Made by a program: the position numbers and the translations under genes. The notes below the pieces were generated by a model. That model ran no database searches, was not told where the DNA came from, and worked only from the letters and a program-made list of their open reading frames with translations. A DNA stretch of 9,956 nucleotides, taken from contig CALMAV010000289.1 of assembly GCA_937859895.1 (NCBI GenBank), positions 1-9,956 of the forward strand, written 5' to 3'. Positions 1 through 6,042 of this stretch are shown one piece after another; positions within the stretch are counted from its first letter, which is position 1, and the number at the start of each line of letters is the position of its first letter. The DNA comes from an uncultured Bryobacterales bacterium. Lineage in GTDB: Bacteria; Acidobacteriota; Terriglobia; Bryobacterales; Bryobacteraceae.

Positions 1-330
1 GATTACGTGCCCTACTCGATTAGCAAAGGCGGTATGGAAAATATGACGCGGACTCTGGCTCTGGAGTACGCGGGCCGCGGTATTCGTGTTAACTCTGTCG
101 GCCCTGGCGCGACGGTCACGCCTATTAACAACGCCTGGATCGACGACCCGAAGAAGCGCGGAGAAGTGGAAAGCCATATCCCGATGGGGCGCGCCGCTAC
201 CTCAGAGGAAATCGCTGTTATCTTTGCCTTCCTCGCTTCGGAGGAAGCCGCCTACATCACTGGGCAGACACTCTTTGCCTGTGGAGGGCTGACGCTTTAT
301 CCGGAATTCCGCTCGTCCTGGTCTTCTTAA
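1..330 (+). CDS. SDR-family oxidoreductase, C-terminal part (5' end outside the window)
   Basis: The frame is open from base 1, so this is the 3' end of a gene that begins upstream. About 109 residues remain of a family that usually has about 250-270. The first residues contain the catalytic YxxxK motif of classical short-chain dehydrogenases (Y-S-I-S-K, residues 5-9 of the visible part). This is followed by the helix ending in RTLALEYA, then GIRVNSVGPGA, the segment that normally closes over the NAD(P) nicotinamide, and TPIN. The C-terminus carries the usual EIA...FLASEEAAYITGQTL...GGLTLYPEF pattern. The closest general resemblance is to glucose-1-dehydrogenase-like SDRs, which oxidise a sugar or alcohol with NAD(P), probably as a cytoplasmic tetramer. 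The Rossmann fold is outside the window, so cofactor and substrate cannot be deduced. A GTG at 7 is not the true start. No terminator with a T-tract is visible after the stop. Confidence 0.93.
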   Translation, partial: DYVPYSISKGGMENMTRTLALEYAGRGIRVNSVGPGATVTPINNAWIDDPKKRGEVESHIPMGRAATSEEIAVIFAFLASEEAAYITGQTLFACGGLTLYPEFRSSWSS

Positions 331-412
331 AACCGTTTGGAAGTGACATGGGCGGGCCATTTGGTAAAAGAATCCAGCTTCAGCCCGTGAGCGGTAGCCA
401 AATGTCGGATTT

Positions 413-484
413 TTTGCTAAAAGATTGAGAATTTGCGCAAAGCTGATCCACTGACTTGCACAGGCCTTCAATCTTTTATGCAAA
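413..484. repeat. Long imperfect inverted repeat (16-bp stem with one bulge)
   Basis: The arm TTTGCTAAAAGATTGA (413-428) is complementary to TCAATCTTTTATGCAAA (468-484), with the single unpaired T at 479. An 11-bp core (418-428 with 468-478) is perfect. Inside the 39-nt loop sits a second perfect palindrome, TTTGCGCAAA (432-441). The structure lies in the 261-bp gap between the SDR stop and the kinase start, about 107 bp before the kinase ATG. No T-tract follows the 3' arm, so it is not a standard intrinsic terminator. It may be a structured 5' leader or an operator. The rest of the gap (331-412 and 485-577) holds no gene or convincing promoter that I can see. Confidence 0.6.
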
Positions 485-591
485 GGTGTAAATCCAACCT
501 CGAGAACAGAGTCAACTCGGAGCTTGTCTTTCGTTGCTCTTTGGATCTCACGCAAACTGCTTTGGTACGCGGTTAATGGAGAATAGCCTAC

Positions 592-2598
592 ATGGTTGAG
601 TTCTTCCAGAAACTCTTCAGTACCGATTTCATGCCGCATGTCTTTTGCTTAAGACTGCCGGAAGTAATCTGGTTGTATATTGTCGGCAATGCGGCAATTG
701 CGCTCGCCTATTTCTGTATTCCTCCAACGCTGATTTATTTCATCCGCAAACGAAGAGACATCGCATTTTCCTGGATGTTTGCTCTATTCGGCCTATTCAT
801 CCTGGCTTGCGGGGCGACACACGTGCTGGACATCGTTACTCTATGGCACCCAGTCTACCGGTTCGATGACTTGGTTCTGACTATTACAGCAATATCATCA
901 ATTGGAACAGCCATTCTCTTAGTGCGTATTTTGCCGCAGGCTTTGCTGCTGCCGAATCCCCAGCAGCTGCGGGATGAAATCACCAAGCGAACCGGGGCTC
1001 AACAAGAGCTGACTCTCCTGAATGAAATGCTGGAAAACAGGGTACTGGAGCGAACTGCAACCCTAAATGCCAGCAATGCGGAGTTGGAAAGAGCCGTGGT
1101 GGATCTCCGCTACCAACTGGAGTTGAATCGTGCGATCACCACCCAGGCTGGAGATTCGATTCTTGTGGTTGACCGCACCGGCGTAATCACGTTTGCGAAT
1201 CCGGAGTCGGAGCGGATGTTCGGCTACCAAGCAGCCGAGCTACTGGGCCGCAGTATGGCTGAACTGGTGTCTTGCAATGAAAGCGATCAGAACGACGCGA
1301 ATATCCGGGCCGTGGCCGAAGTTGTTGCTGAGCAAAAGCGACTGAAGAATTGGGATACCCGGTTTCACCGGAGAGATCAATCCTGTATTGATGTTGCCTG
1401 CTCGGCTGGACCTTTGGAAGTGAATGGACGGTACGCAGGGTCAACTTTCATTTTGCGTGATGTAACCGAGCGCAAGCGATTTGATCGGGCGCTAATTGAA
1501 AGTGAGGACAAGTACCGTACATTGGTTGATGCCATGCCGCAACTAGTCTGGGCAGCGCGCGGGGATGGGCAAACGGACTTTTTCAGCAGGCAGTGGTCCG
1601 AGTACACCGGGCAGCACGATGCCCGGCAAAGTTTTGACGCCTTTAGCGCAATCCATCCGGAAGATGTAGATCGTACGCGAGAAGCTTGGCAGAGTGCGCA
1701 GATCGCTCGTGAACCATATGAGATAGAACATCGGATTCGCCGGTTCGACGGTGCGTGGCGCTGGTTCAAGACCCGCGCGGTCGTGCTGCCCGTGCAGCAT
1801 GGCGATGGTGATCGCTGGTTGGGTACTTCGACTGACATCGATGCGGACAAGCGCGCGACAACGCTGTTGCAGCAGTTCAACGCGGACCTTCAGAACCTTG
1901 CCTTTGCCATGGCACACGACTTACACGAGCCGCTCCGGGCTATTGCTTCTCAGACCCAGTTATTGGCCCGGCATCTGGAACATGATCGCGACAAAACCAG
2001 TGGTTTGCTGATCGGCAGAGTGATCGATGGCGCAACCCGTATGCGGCAGCTTCTACGCGATATTACCCAATACTCGGAGGCAATCACACGCCCGTTGCAG
2101 ATTGAGCCGGTGAAGCTAGATGACCTCATAAATTCAGTCCTAGCGCGGCGACAAGAGAGACTTACGGAGACCGGCACAGTGGTGAACTTGAACCTGCAAG
2201 GGGCAGGGCAGGTGGAAGCGGATAGTAATAGCATGCGGATTGTTTTTGACCATCTGTTGGAGAATGCGATGATTTATCGAAAGCCGGACGAGAACTTAGT
2301 CATCAATATTTCGAGTCAAACTAGCGGAAGCTCGGTTGTGATTGCAATTGCTGATAATGGAGTCGGAATCAAAGCTGAGTACCATGACCGGATCTTCGAG
2401 TTGTTCAAGCGACTCCACAAGCAACGCGAGCACGCCGGAAGTGGCATTGGTCTGGCGCTATGCCGAAAGTTGCTCGAAAGACAAGGCCACCGAATCTGGG
2501 TACGATCGGACGTAAATCGGGGTGCTGTGTTTTACTTTTCCTTACCGGCAGTGATCCATCAGAGGAAGGAAGAGCTGCATGAACTTATTGCTGGTTGA
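592..2598 (+). CDS. Ethylene-receptor-like membrane sensor histidine kinase with two PAS domains
   Basis: This is a 668-residue sensor kinase. Residues 24-120 form three membrane helices homologous to the ethylene-binding domain of ETR1 and cyanobacterial relatives: IALAYF-IP-LIYF in helix 1, LACGATH in helix 2 and TAILLVRILP in helix 3. C73 and H77 match the copper ligands of ETR1 (Cys65, His69) and Y40 matches Tyr32. ETR1 Asp25 is replaced by N33 and Lys91 by L96. A coiled linker (about 122-180) leads to PAS1 (about 183-297) and PAS2 (about 304-424; HPEDV and W-R-FDGAWRWF features). Then comes a dimerisation domain with the phospho-acceptor H442 in AHDLHEPLR, and an ATPase domain with the N box at N558, G1 at DNGVGI (588-593) and G2 at GSGIGLAL (616-623). 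The FELFKRLH signature and EPLR motif are typical of phytochrome-like kinases. The N-terminus FFQKLFSTDFMPH is usual for the bacterial family, so the ATG at 592 is supported; GGAG at 578-581 is an acceptable SD. The kinase overlaps its response regulator. The ligand is unknown. Confidence 0.92.
   Translation: MVEFFQKLFSTDFMPHVFCLRLPEVIWLYIVGNAAIALAYFCIPPTLIYFIRKRRDIAFSWMFALFGLFILACGATHVLDIVTLWHPVYRFDDLVLTITAISSIGTAILLVRILPQALLLPNPQQLRDEITKRTGAQQELTLLNEMLENRVLERTATLNASNAELERAVVDLRYQLELNRAITTQAGDSILVVDRTGVITFANPESERMFGYQAAELLGRSMAELVSCNESDQNDANIRAVAEVVAEQKRLKNWDTRFHRRDQSCIDVACSAGPLEVNGRYAGSTFILRDVTERKRFDRALIESEDKYRTLVDAMPQLVWAARGDGQTDFFSRQWSEYTGQHDARQSFDAFSAIHPEDVDRTREAWQSAQIAREPYEIEHRIRRFDGAWRWFKTRAVVLPVQHGDGDRWLGTSTDIDADKRATTLLQQFNADLQNLAFAMAHDLHEPLRAIASQTQLLARHLEHDRDKTSGLLIGRVIDGATRMRQLLRDITQYSEAITRPLQIEPVKLDDLINSVLARRQERLTETGTVVNLNLQGAGQVEADSNSMRIVFDHLLENAMIYRKPDENLVINISSQTSGSSVVIAIADNGVGIKAEYHDRIFELFKRLHKQREHAGSGIGLALCRKLLERQGHRIWVRSDVNRGAVFYFSLPAVIHQRKEELHELIAG
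2563..2570 (+). promoter_or_regulatory. Ribosome binding site of the response regulator inside the kinase gene
   Basis: AGGAAGGA lies 8 nt before the ATG at 2579, within the last codons of the kinase. It fixes the regulator start and allows coupled or independent initiation. Confidence 0.75.
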
Positions 2599-3001
2599 GG
2601 ATAACGAAGCGGACGCTTGCCTGGTTCGAACAGGTTTCGAGATTGCTAATTCCAAGCACCGACTGCACGTTGTCGGAGACGGCGTAGAAGCCATGAGCTT
2701 TCTTCAGCGGCAGCAGCCCTTCACCGATGCGCCAATCCCGAAGTTGATTCTCGTTGACTTGAACATGCCCCGAATGGACGGGCGGGAGTTTATACAGGCA
2801 GTTCGCAGTGACCTTCGGCTGCGTACGGTTCCCGTGGTAGTTCTGACCACAAGCGACAGTGCAACTGACGTCGATCTCTGTTACCGCCTTGGAGCGAATA
2901 GCTTTGTCACAAAGCCGACTGACATTACACAGTTTTTCGATCTGATCCAGTCTATTGAGTCATTCTGGCTACGGTTCGCCCAGTCACCCGAGCTAACTTA
3001 G
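2579..3001 (+). CDS. Rcp1-like single-domain response regulator
   Basis: This 140-residue protein is a receiver domain with no output domain. Acidic residues E7 and D8 (LLVEDNEAD), the phospho-acceptor D60 (ILVDLNMPRMDG), T90 (VVVLTTSD) and K112 (FVTKP) make a complete phosphorylation site. The long insertion before the Asp (QRQQPFTDAPIPKLILVDLNMP) and the VVLTTSD...D...YxLGANSFVTKP pattern are characteristic of the Rcp1/CheY-like regulators that partner phytochrome-type kinases, which matches the kinase next to it. The gene starts 20 nt before the kinase stop with a good SD, so the two are almost certainly co-translated and the kinase is the probable phosphodonor. No DNA-binding domain is present, so output must be by protein-protein contact or by a phosphorelay onward. 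It converges on the PilZ gene with a 9-bp overlap, leaving no room for an intergenic terminator. Confidence 0.92.
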   Translation: MNLLLVEDNEADACLVRTGFEIANSKHRLHVVGDGVEAMSFLQRQQPFTDAPIPKLILVDLNMPRMDGREFIQAVRSDLRLRTVPVVVLTTSDSATDVDLCYRLGANSFVTKPTDITQFFDLIQSIESFWLRFAQSPELT

Positions 3002-3253
3002 CGGTTTCTTGGCGTATTCGACTCCAATAAGGTACTCGCCACTAGCCTCGGAGCAGTGCCTGACAATCCCAAAAAAAGCTCTATCGTTATGCAGTACTTG
3101 GATTTCCCCTCCAACGGGAAGGGGTCTCTGCAGCCGGATGCCCAGTCCCGTTGCAGACCTGTCCTCTATGTGCCCATACTCCTGTCTGCCGGCCCACACG
3201 ACAGTAATTTGCGCCAGAAATGACTTTCGAAGCGCACGCCGGTTTTCGCTCAC
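2993..3253 (-). CDS. Small PilZ-domain protein
   Basis: This 86-residue protein consists of a single PilZ domain, a cytoplasmic c-di-GMP receptor module. Both binding motifs are present: RxxxR at R5-R9 (R-R-A-L-R) and D/NxSxxG at D31-G36 (D-R-S-A-T-G). The rest shows the expected beta-barrel pattern (ITVVW..., GLGIRLQRPLPVGGEIQVLH, FFGIVRHC, EYLIGVEY). Ligand binding is therefore likely, but the output partner is unknown. The start is a GTG only 5 nt after the stop of the upstream minus-strand ORF. No clear SD is visible, so it is probably translated by coupling. Its 3' end overlaps the convergent response-regulator gene by 9 bp. The main uncertainty is the exact start, because the frame remains open further upstream. 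Confidence 0.82.
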   Translation of the reverse strand: MSENRRALRKSFLAQITVVWAGRQEYGHIEDRSATGLGIRLQRPLPVGGEIQVLHNDRAFFGIVRHCSEASGEYLIGVEYAKKPLS

Positions 3254-3258
3254 AAACT

Positions 3259-3537
3259 TTAGTGCATGAGAGAAGAAACAGTTCTGAGATTTTTTTGCCG
3301 CTCAATGGCCGATATTTGAGGAAGTTGCTCAATCGAATCGGCACAAGCATTGATCGTCTGGGTCAACGGAAGCTTGCCGTGCAGATCAGTGGCTAACGAC
3401 AATTCCGCTTCGCCGTTCCTCCACTCGAACGGACACGGTTTGGCGGCTCCAGGAGCAACACCAGCGTTTACTTGCGCCACCACTTTCTCTGCACTGGACG
3501 GTGAGCGAGTCTGAAACGCACTATTCAGCCGTGCCAT
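3259..3537 (-). CDS. Hypothetical protein, probable C-terminal part of a split gene
   Basis: This 92-residue ORF has no family that I recognise. It contains two cysteines (in KPCPFEW and INACADSI) and reads like a soluble or periplasmic domain. The ATG at 3537 has no SD, and the same frame is open further upstream to 3573, where it reads ARAENFSDAMARLNSAF, a sequence of natural character. The upstream minus-strand ORF (3521-3715), which encodes a membrane anchor, overlaps it in another frame. One +1 shift anywhere in 3521-3573 would join the two into a protein of about 150 residues. I infer a frameshifted gene, or a sequencing error, rather than two independent genes. It is followed 5 nt later by the PilZ gene, so all are probably on one transcript. 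Confidence 0.5.
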   Translation of the reverse strand: MARLNSAFQTRSPSSAEKVVAQVNAGVAPGAAKPCPFEWRNGEAELSLATDLHGKLPLTQTINACADSIEQLPQISAIERQKNLRTVSSLMH

Positions 3538-3715
3538 AGCGTCCGAGAAGTTTTCTGCACGGGCTGTTCGCCCCTATCCGCAGACTGGTGGCCGGTTGCC
3601 TGGTTCGTTGCAGAGTCGGATCCTGCATATGGAGATAGAGCCAGCCGAGGCTAGCCGCTATCGCCACCACGAAAATCAGGAGCCCCACCCAGAGCCGACG
3701 CTCCTGTTTTGCCAT
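3521..3715 (-). CDS. Small single-pass membrane protein, probable N-terminal part of a split gene
   Basis: This 64-residue ORF has a basic start (MAKQERR) and one strong membrane helix (about residues 8-28: LWVGLLIFVVAIAASLGWLYL), followed by an Arg-rich stretch. That part is a convincing signal anchor with the rest outside the cytoplasm. The last 15-20 residues (SPCRKLLGRYGTAE) look less natural. The overlapping ORF in a different frame (3259-3537) continues as plausible protein, which suggests that the true gene runs on through a frameshift in 3521-3573. No good SD precedes the ATG. It would be the first gene of a minus-strand unit with the PilZ gene last. Function unknown. Confidence 0.5.
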   Translation of the reverse strand: MAKQERRLWVGLLIFVVAIAASLGWLYLHMQDPTLQRTRQPATSLRIGANSPCRKLLGRYGTAE

Positions 3716-3895
3716 TCACATGTAAGATCGACAGAAAGGGCCACAAGCGATAGACCCAAAACAATTTGATGATACGAGGATTAACGATCAATTCCCGGCA
3801 ATGCTTAGGCTGGATAGCAATGGTTTTCTCTAGGCAGTGAACATCAGGATAATCTGAGTTTACGTTTAAATCCTGGTGTCAGAAACTCGAATCTG

Positions 3896-4441
3896 ATGAT
3901 CCGCAGCACTTTCATCTTTATAGCCGCAGCAATAATGATCATCTTCTACCAATTGCTGCAGCTTCAGCGCCTTCGTTCAGAGTTAAAGGAAGTGAAAACC
4001 AACAATTCCAAAAAGGAACAAGTCAGTAGTGCGGGGGCCTCGCCGATTCCACCTGCCAGCTTAGAACAGCAGAGCCGCTGTGCAAAACAGGCCGAGGCAT
4101 TTTTTTTCACTTGGAATCGGGATACTCGCTCCAGCAAGACTCGCAGAGAGTCTCGTGACTATACAAATCACTTCGACCCGTCCGTAAATGCCTGTTTTAT
4201 ACAGATAAAGAGTTCGTTGATTCCGATAGGTGGCCAGTTTGGTGAGAGTAGGTTTATCTCCAATGTCAATGAAAGTTCCGGGCTGGCCGATTACTTCTGG
4301 ATTTCACAAGTAAATAAGAAGTACTGGGAGGTTGCGCCCATGCAATGTTATGTAGTGGGTCGGGATGGACAGAAGCATTATTGTTCCTCTGAAGAGGAGT
4401 ACAACAACTTGGCTCGTTCTACATACGGCATCAATCAATAG
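3896..4441 (+). CDS. Hypothetical membrane-anchored protein with four cysteines
   Basis: This 181-residue protein has an N-terminal hydrophobic helix (residues 4-20, FIFIAAAIMIIFYQLL) and then a short charged, probably helical stretch (21-42). A low-complexity Ser/Pro linker follows, then a domain from about 60 to 170. The domain holds four cysteines (62, 100, 151, 163) and an R-C-A-K-Q-A ... Y-T-N-H-F-D-P-S-V-N-A-C-F-I pattern. I recall the C..QA...YTNHYN...CF pattern from uncharacterised bacterial proteins, but no function is known to me. The topology suggests that the cysteines lie outside the cytoplasm. Base composition is lower in GC (about 42-43% in two sampled 60-bp lines) than the neighbouring hydrolase region (about 62% in one sampled line), which may indicate acquisition or weak constraint. 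An eight-T run at 4100-4107 encodes part of FFF. It is flanked by minus-strand units on both sides, so it is a single-gene transcript. The 180-bp upstream gap (3716-3895) shows no convincing promoter; GATAAT at 3848-3853 is the only -10-like box I noted. Confidence 0.7.
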   Translation: MIRSTFIFIAAAIMIIFYQLLQLQRLRSELKEVKTNNSKKEQVSSAGASPIPPASLEQQSRCAKQAEAFFFTWNRDTRSSKTRRESRDYTNHFDPSVNACFIQIKSSLIPIGGQFGESRFISNVNESSGLADYFWISQVNKKYWEVAPMQCYVVGRDGQKHYCSSEEEYNNLARSTYGINQ

Positions 4442-4535
4442 CGAATCCACCGTGAATGATCAGATTTAGATTGCCCAAATAAGCGATCTGGTCACCCTTG
4501 GGCATGGTCAGGTAATTACCAGCCATGAGCCTCAT
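4431..4535 (-). CDS. Possible small ORF (34 codons), uncertain
   Basis: On the minus strand an ATG at 4535 (second ATG at 4526) opens a 34-codon frame ending in TGA at 4431. It encodes a peptide with natural composition (GNYLTMPKGDQIAYLGN and then a short hydrophobic stretch LNLIIHGGF). It overlaps the 3' end of the plus-strand gene by 11 nt. Only weak SD-like bases (AGGG, or GAGG for the second ATG) are present at short spacing. The palindrome at 4503-4527 falls over its first codons, which counts against it. It may be chance or a remnant; I know no family. Confidence 0.2.
   Translation of the reverse strand: MRLMAGNYLTMPKGDQIAYLGNLNLIIHGGFAID
4503..4527. repeat. Palindromic element with GGTAATTACC core
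   Basis: GGTAATTACC (4511-4520) is a perfect 10-bp palindrome flanked by CATGG (4503-4507) and CCATG (4523-4527), giving a nested dyad of about 25 bp. It lies about 90 bp from the 3' end of the tRNA gene. No T-tract follows, so an operator-like site is more likely than an intrinsic terminator. The remainder of 4442-4615 shows nothing else that I can support. Confidence 0.4.
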
Positions 4536-4615
4536 AGCCCTATCTGGTTACACCAAAGTGCGGTTTAAAGGATTCGTTTGAATATTTTCGCAGTCGAACG
4601 TAAACATGAAGGTAT

Positions 4616-4691
4616 TGGTGAGCGCGGTAGGAATCGAACCTACAACCTAATGATTAAGAGTCATTTGCTCTGCCAGTTGAGCTACGCGCCC
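4616..4691 (-). tRNA. tRNA-Lys (anticodon CTT)
   Basis: Read on the minus strand, the 76-nt gene starts GGGCGCG (acceptor 5' arm) and ends CGCGCTC-A-CCA. The seven acceptor pairs include one G-U, discriminator A73 is present, and CCA is encoded in the DNA. The D-arm contains AGCTCAACTGGCAGAGC. The anticodon stem AATGA/TCATT holds the loop CTCTTAA with anticodon CTT, which reads AAG. The T-arm contains GGTTCGATTCC. All expected conserved bases are in place. It lies 55 bp downstream of the cupin gene on the same strand. I see no phage integrase or duplicated 3' end that would mark it as an attachment site. Confidence 0.97.
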
Positions 4692-4746
4692 GATGCGGGT
4701 GAGGATGGGCAGCGAATGCCGTCACCACAGAGTTTAGCACGTCCTT

Positions 4747-5115
4747 TTAGCTATCTCGATTGACTGTATTGGGCGAGAAAGCTGGGGTACAAATGGCAAA
4801 GTACTCGGCTCCCTCAGGGCCTGGCGTGCTGTAGCGGACCCACTCGCCCCGGTGTGCGATCACCGCCTGACCAGCCTGCACAACCACCGAACCGGTCCGA
4901 AACTCCACTTGGAGAGCGCCTTTGGTCACCACAGTGTACTCGTCGAAAGCCGGGGTCTGGCCGGGCTCCTCCCATCCGCTCGGGCTTTGCATGCGGGCGA
5001 TGCTCACGCCCTCGGTCTTGCTGCTTGCCCGTCCGATGAATTCGTCAATGAGTTTCGGAAGATTACCCACGGCAGTCACACGAGTGGGTTGTTCAATCAG
5101 CGTCGGTTCGGTCAT
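4747..5115 (-). CDS. Small cupin-domain protein
   Basis: This 122-residue protein is a single-domain cupin. Residues 48-75 (WEEPGQTPAFDEYTVVTKGALQVEF) match cupin motif 1, and residues 82-109 (GQAVIAHRGEWVRYSTP...EGAEYFAICTPAFSP) match motif 2. The two histidines of the canonical HxH in motif 1 are absent; only the acidic D58/E59 remain, so classical metal binding is doubtful. The ending PAFSP-TV-RD is a pattern I associate with a group of small cupins of unassigned function. Similarity to EutQ-like or sugar-binding cupins cannot be excluded. The ATG at 5115 is chosen because the MTEPTLIEQP start precedes the domain directly; the SD is weak. The gene is divergent from the membrane protein at 5188, with 72 bp between them. 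The tRNA-Lys gene follows on the same strand. Confidence 0.8.
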   Translation of the reverse strand: MTEPTLIEQPTRVTAVGNLPKLIDEFIGRASSKTEGVSIARMQSPSGWEEPGQTPAFDEYTVVTKGALQVEFRTGSVVVQAGQAVIAHRGEWVRYSTPGPEGAEYFAICTPAFSPNTVNRDS

Positions 5116-5187
5116 GCCGTCACCGTACTACATGCTAAGCAAAAGCTCTTTGTAACGGTTCGTTAGAATTGAGCCGTCCAGACAACA

Positions 5188-6009
5188 ATGACCAAGCCGC
5201 TAATTGAACCCTCTGTGCTTGCCCTGACGCTGCTCGCTGCGGTTGCAAGCCTCACACTTGTGCCGGCCGGGTATACCTGGATGGCCAGCATCGCCGGGCT
5301 GATTCTGCTGTTCACCATTTTTTCCTTCGATGATGATAGCTACCGCACTATCCTGCAAAGTCTCTCGTTTGCCAGTGTGTGCGCGTTCTGCCTCTCGGTG
5401 GCCGCCATCATCCCTTATCAGTATGTATACGGCTTGCCGACGCCGCGTGAACCGCAATTGGTCAACCGGTGGATGCCGCTGACTTGCGCCTTTGCCATCC
5501 TTCTCTTCTGGGTGATTGATCGTGCTCGGATGAGCGGCCGCGTGACCCGGCCTAGAGCCGGAGCGGCAGCAGTCGGATCAATGTTCTCCCCAGCTCCCAC
5601 CGCCGAAGCAACCACGCCAATTATGCCTGCGCCCGTGGCATCGTTACCTGTTACCCCGCCGCCAGTCGCCCCACCACCTGCCATGCCTTCGCCGATTATG
5701 ACCACCGTCCGGACAGATTCAGGTGCTCCTCATCTAATCCGTAGCGAAACCCCAGTGCCTTTTCCCGCTGCCCCCACGCCTGCACCAAAGCTCGCCGAGA
5801 TCTATGTGCGCTTAACTGGCGAGGGCCTGAACCTGATGCGTTCAGTGCAAGCCGAACCGCTTGGCCGTGACTACTATCGGATTACTGATACCATGCCCGA
5901 AACGGAAACCTGGGAGTTCACGCCCGGCATGGTTGTTCGCTGTAAGAAGCAGAATCTTTCAACGGGCAAAGCAATGGTGGCGACCGAAGAAGCGCAACGG
6001 TCTACGTAA
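5188..6009 (+). CDS. Four-helix membrane protein with Pro-rich linker and small C-terminal beta domain
   Basis: This 273-residue protein has three parts. Residues 9-111 hold four predicted membrane helices (about 9-27, 29-46, 56-76, 94-111). Residues 127-200 are a Pro/Ala/Thr-rich linker (PAPVASLPVTPPPVAPPPAMP). Residues 203-266 form a compact domain, EIYVRLTGEGLNLMRSVQAEPLG..YYRITD, then WEFTPGMVVRCKKQ. This last domain resembles stand-alone hypothetical proteins with a V-L-GEGT...RPVQAE...Y-I...WEF-PGD-VRC pattern. They are of unknown function but have a small beta-barrel appearance. By hydrophobicity, the helices tether that domain by a flexible arm, probably in the cytoplasm. It is the first gene of the plus-strand cluster with hydrolase, BON and M29 genes; the next gene follows after 58 bp. 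No family name is known to me, and the SD is weak. Confidence 0.8.
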   Translation: MTKPLIEPSVLALTLLAAVASLTLVPAGYTWMASIAGLILLFTIFSFDDDSYRTILQSLSFASVCAFCLSVAAIIPYQYVYGLPTPREPQLVNRWMPLTCAFAILLFWVIDRARMSGRVTRPRAGAAAVGSMFSPAPTAEATTPIMPAPVASLPVTPPPVAPPPAMPSPIMTTVRTDSGAPHLIRSETPVPFPAAPTPAPKLAEIYVRLTGEGLNLMRSVQAEPLGRDYYRITDTMPETETWEFTPGMVVRCKKQNLSTGKAMVATEEAQRST

Positions 6010-6042
6010 ACGTGTGAGGACGACGCAAGGCATTGATATAGC

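Noticed and set aside
576..599. Seven-codon upstream ORF overlapping the kinase ATG
   Set aside because: It is short enough to be chance and has no SD of its own.
202..639. 145-codon minus-strand ORF across the SDR end and the kinase start
   Set aside because: It overlaps two well-supported genes, its protein has no recognisable domain, and it runs through the stem-loop and across the kinase start.
1377..1917. Two long minus-strand ORFs inside the kinase gene
   Set aside because: They are antisense shadows of conserved PAS and HisKA coding sequence.
3009..3269. 86-codon plus-strand ORF
   Set aside because: It is antisense to the PilZ gene, which carries both c-di-GMP motifs.
4616..4691. 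tRNA-Lys as an integration site for a mobile island
   Set aside because: No integrase, no second copy of the tRNA 3' end and no phage genes are in the window.
4578..4763. 61-codon plus-strand ORF
   Set aside because: It is the reverse strand of the tRNA-Lys gene; the GRNRTYNLMIKSHLLCQLSYAP reading is a known kind of tRNA artefact.
5150..5169. TTGTAA and TAGAAT as a promoter in the cupin/membrane-protein gap
   Set aside because: The boxes are only 8 bp apart, which is incompatible with a sigma-70 spacer.
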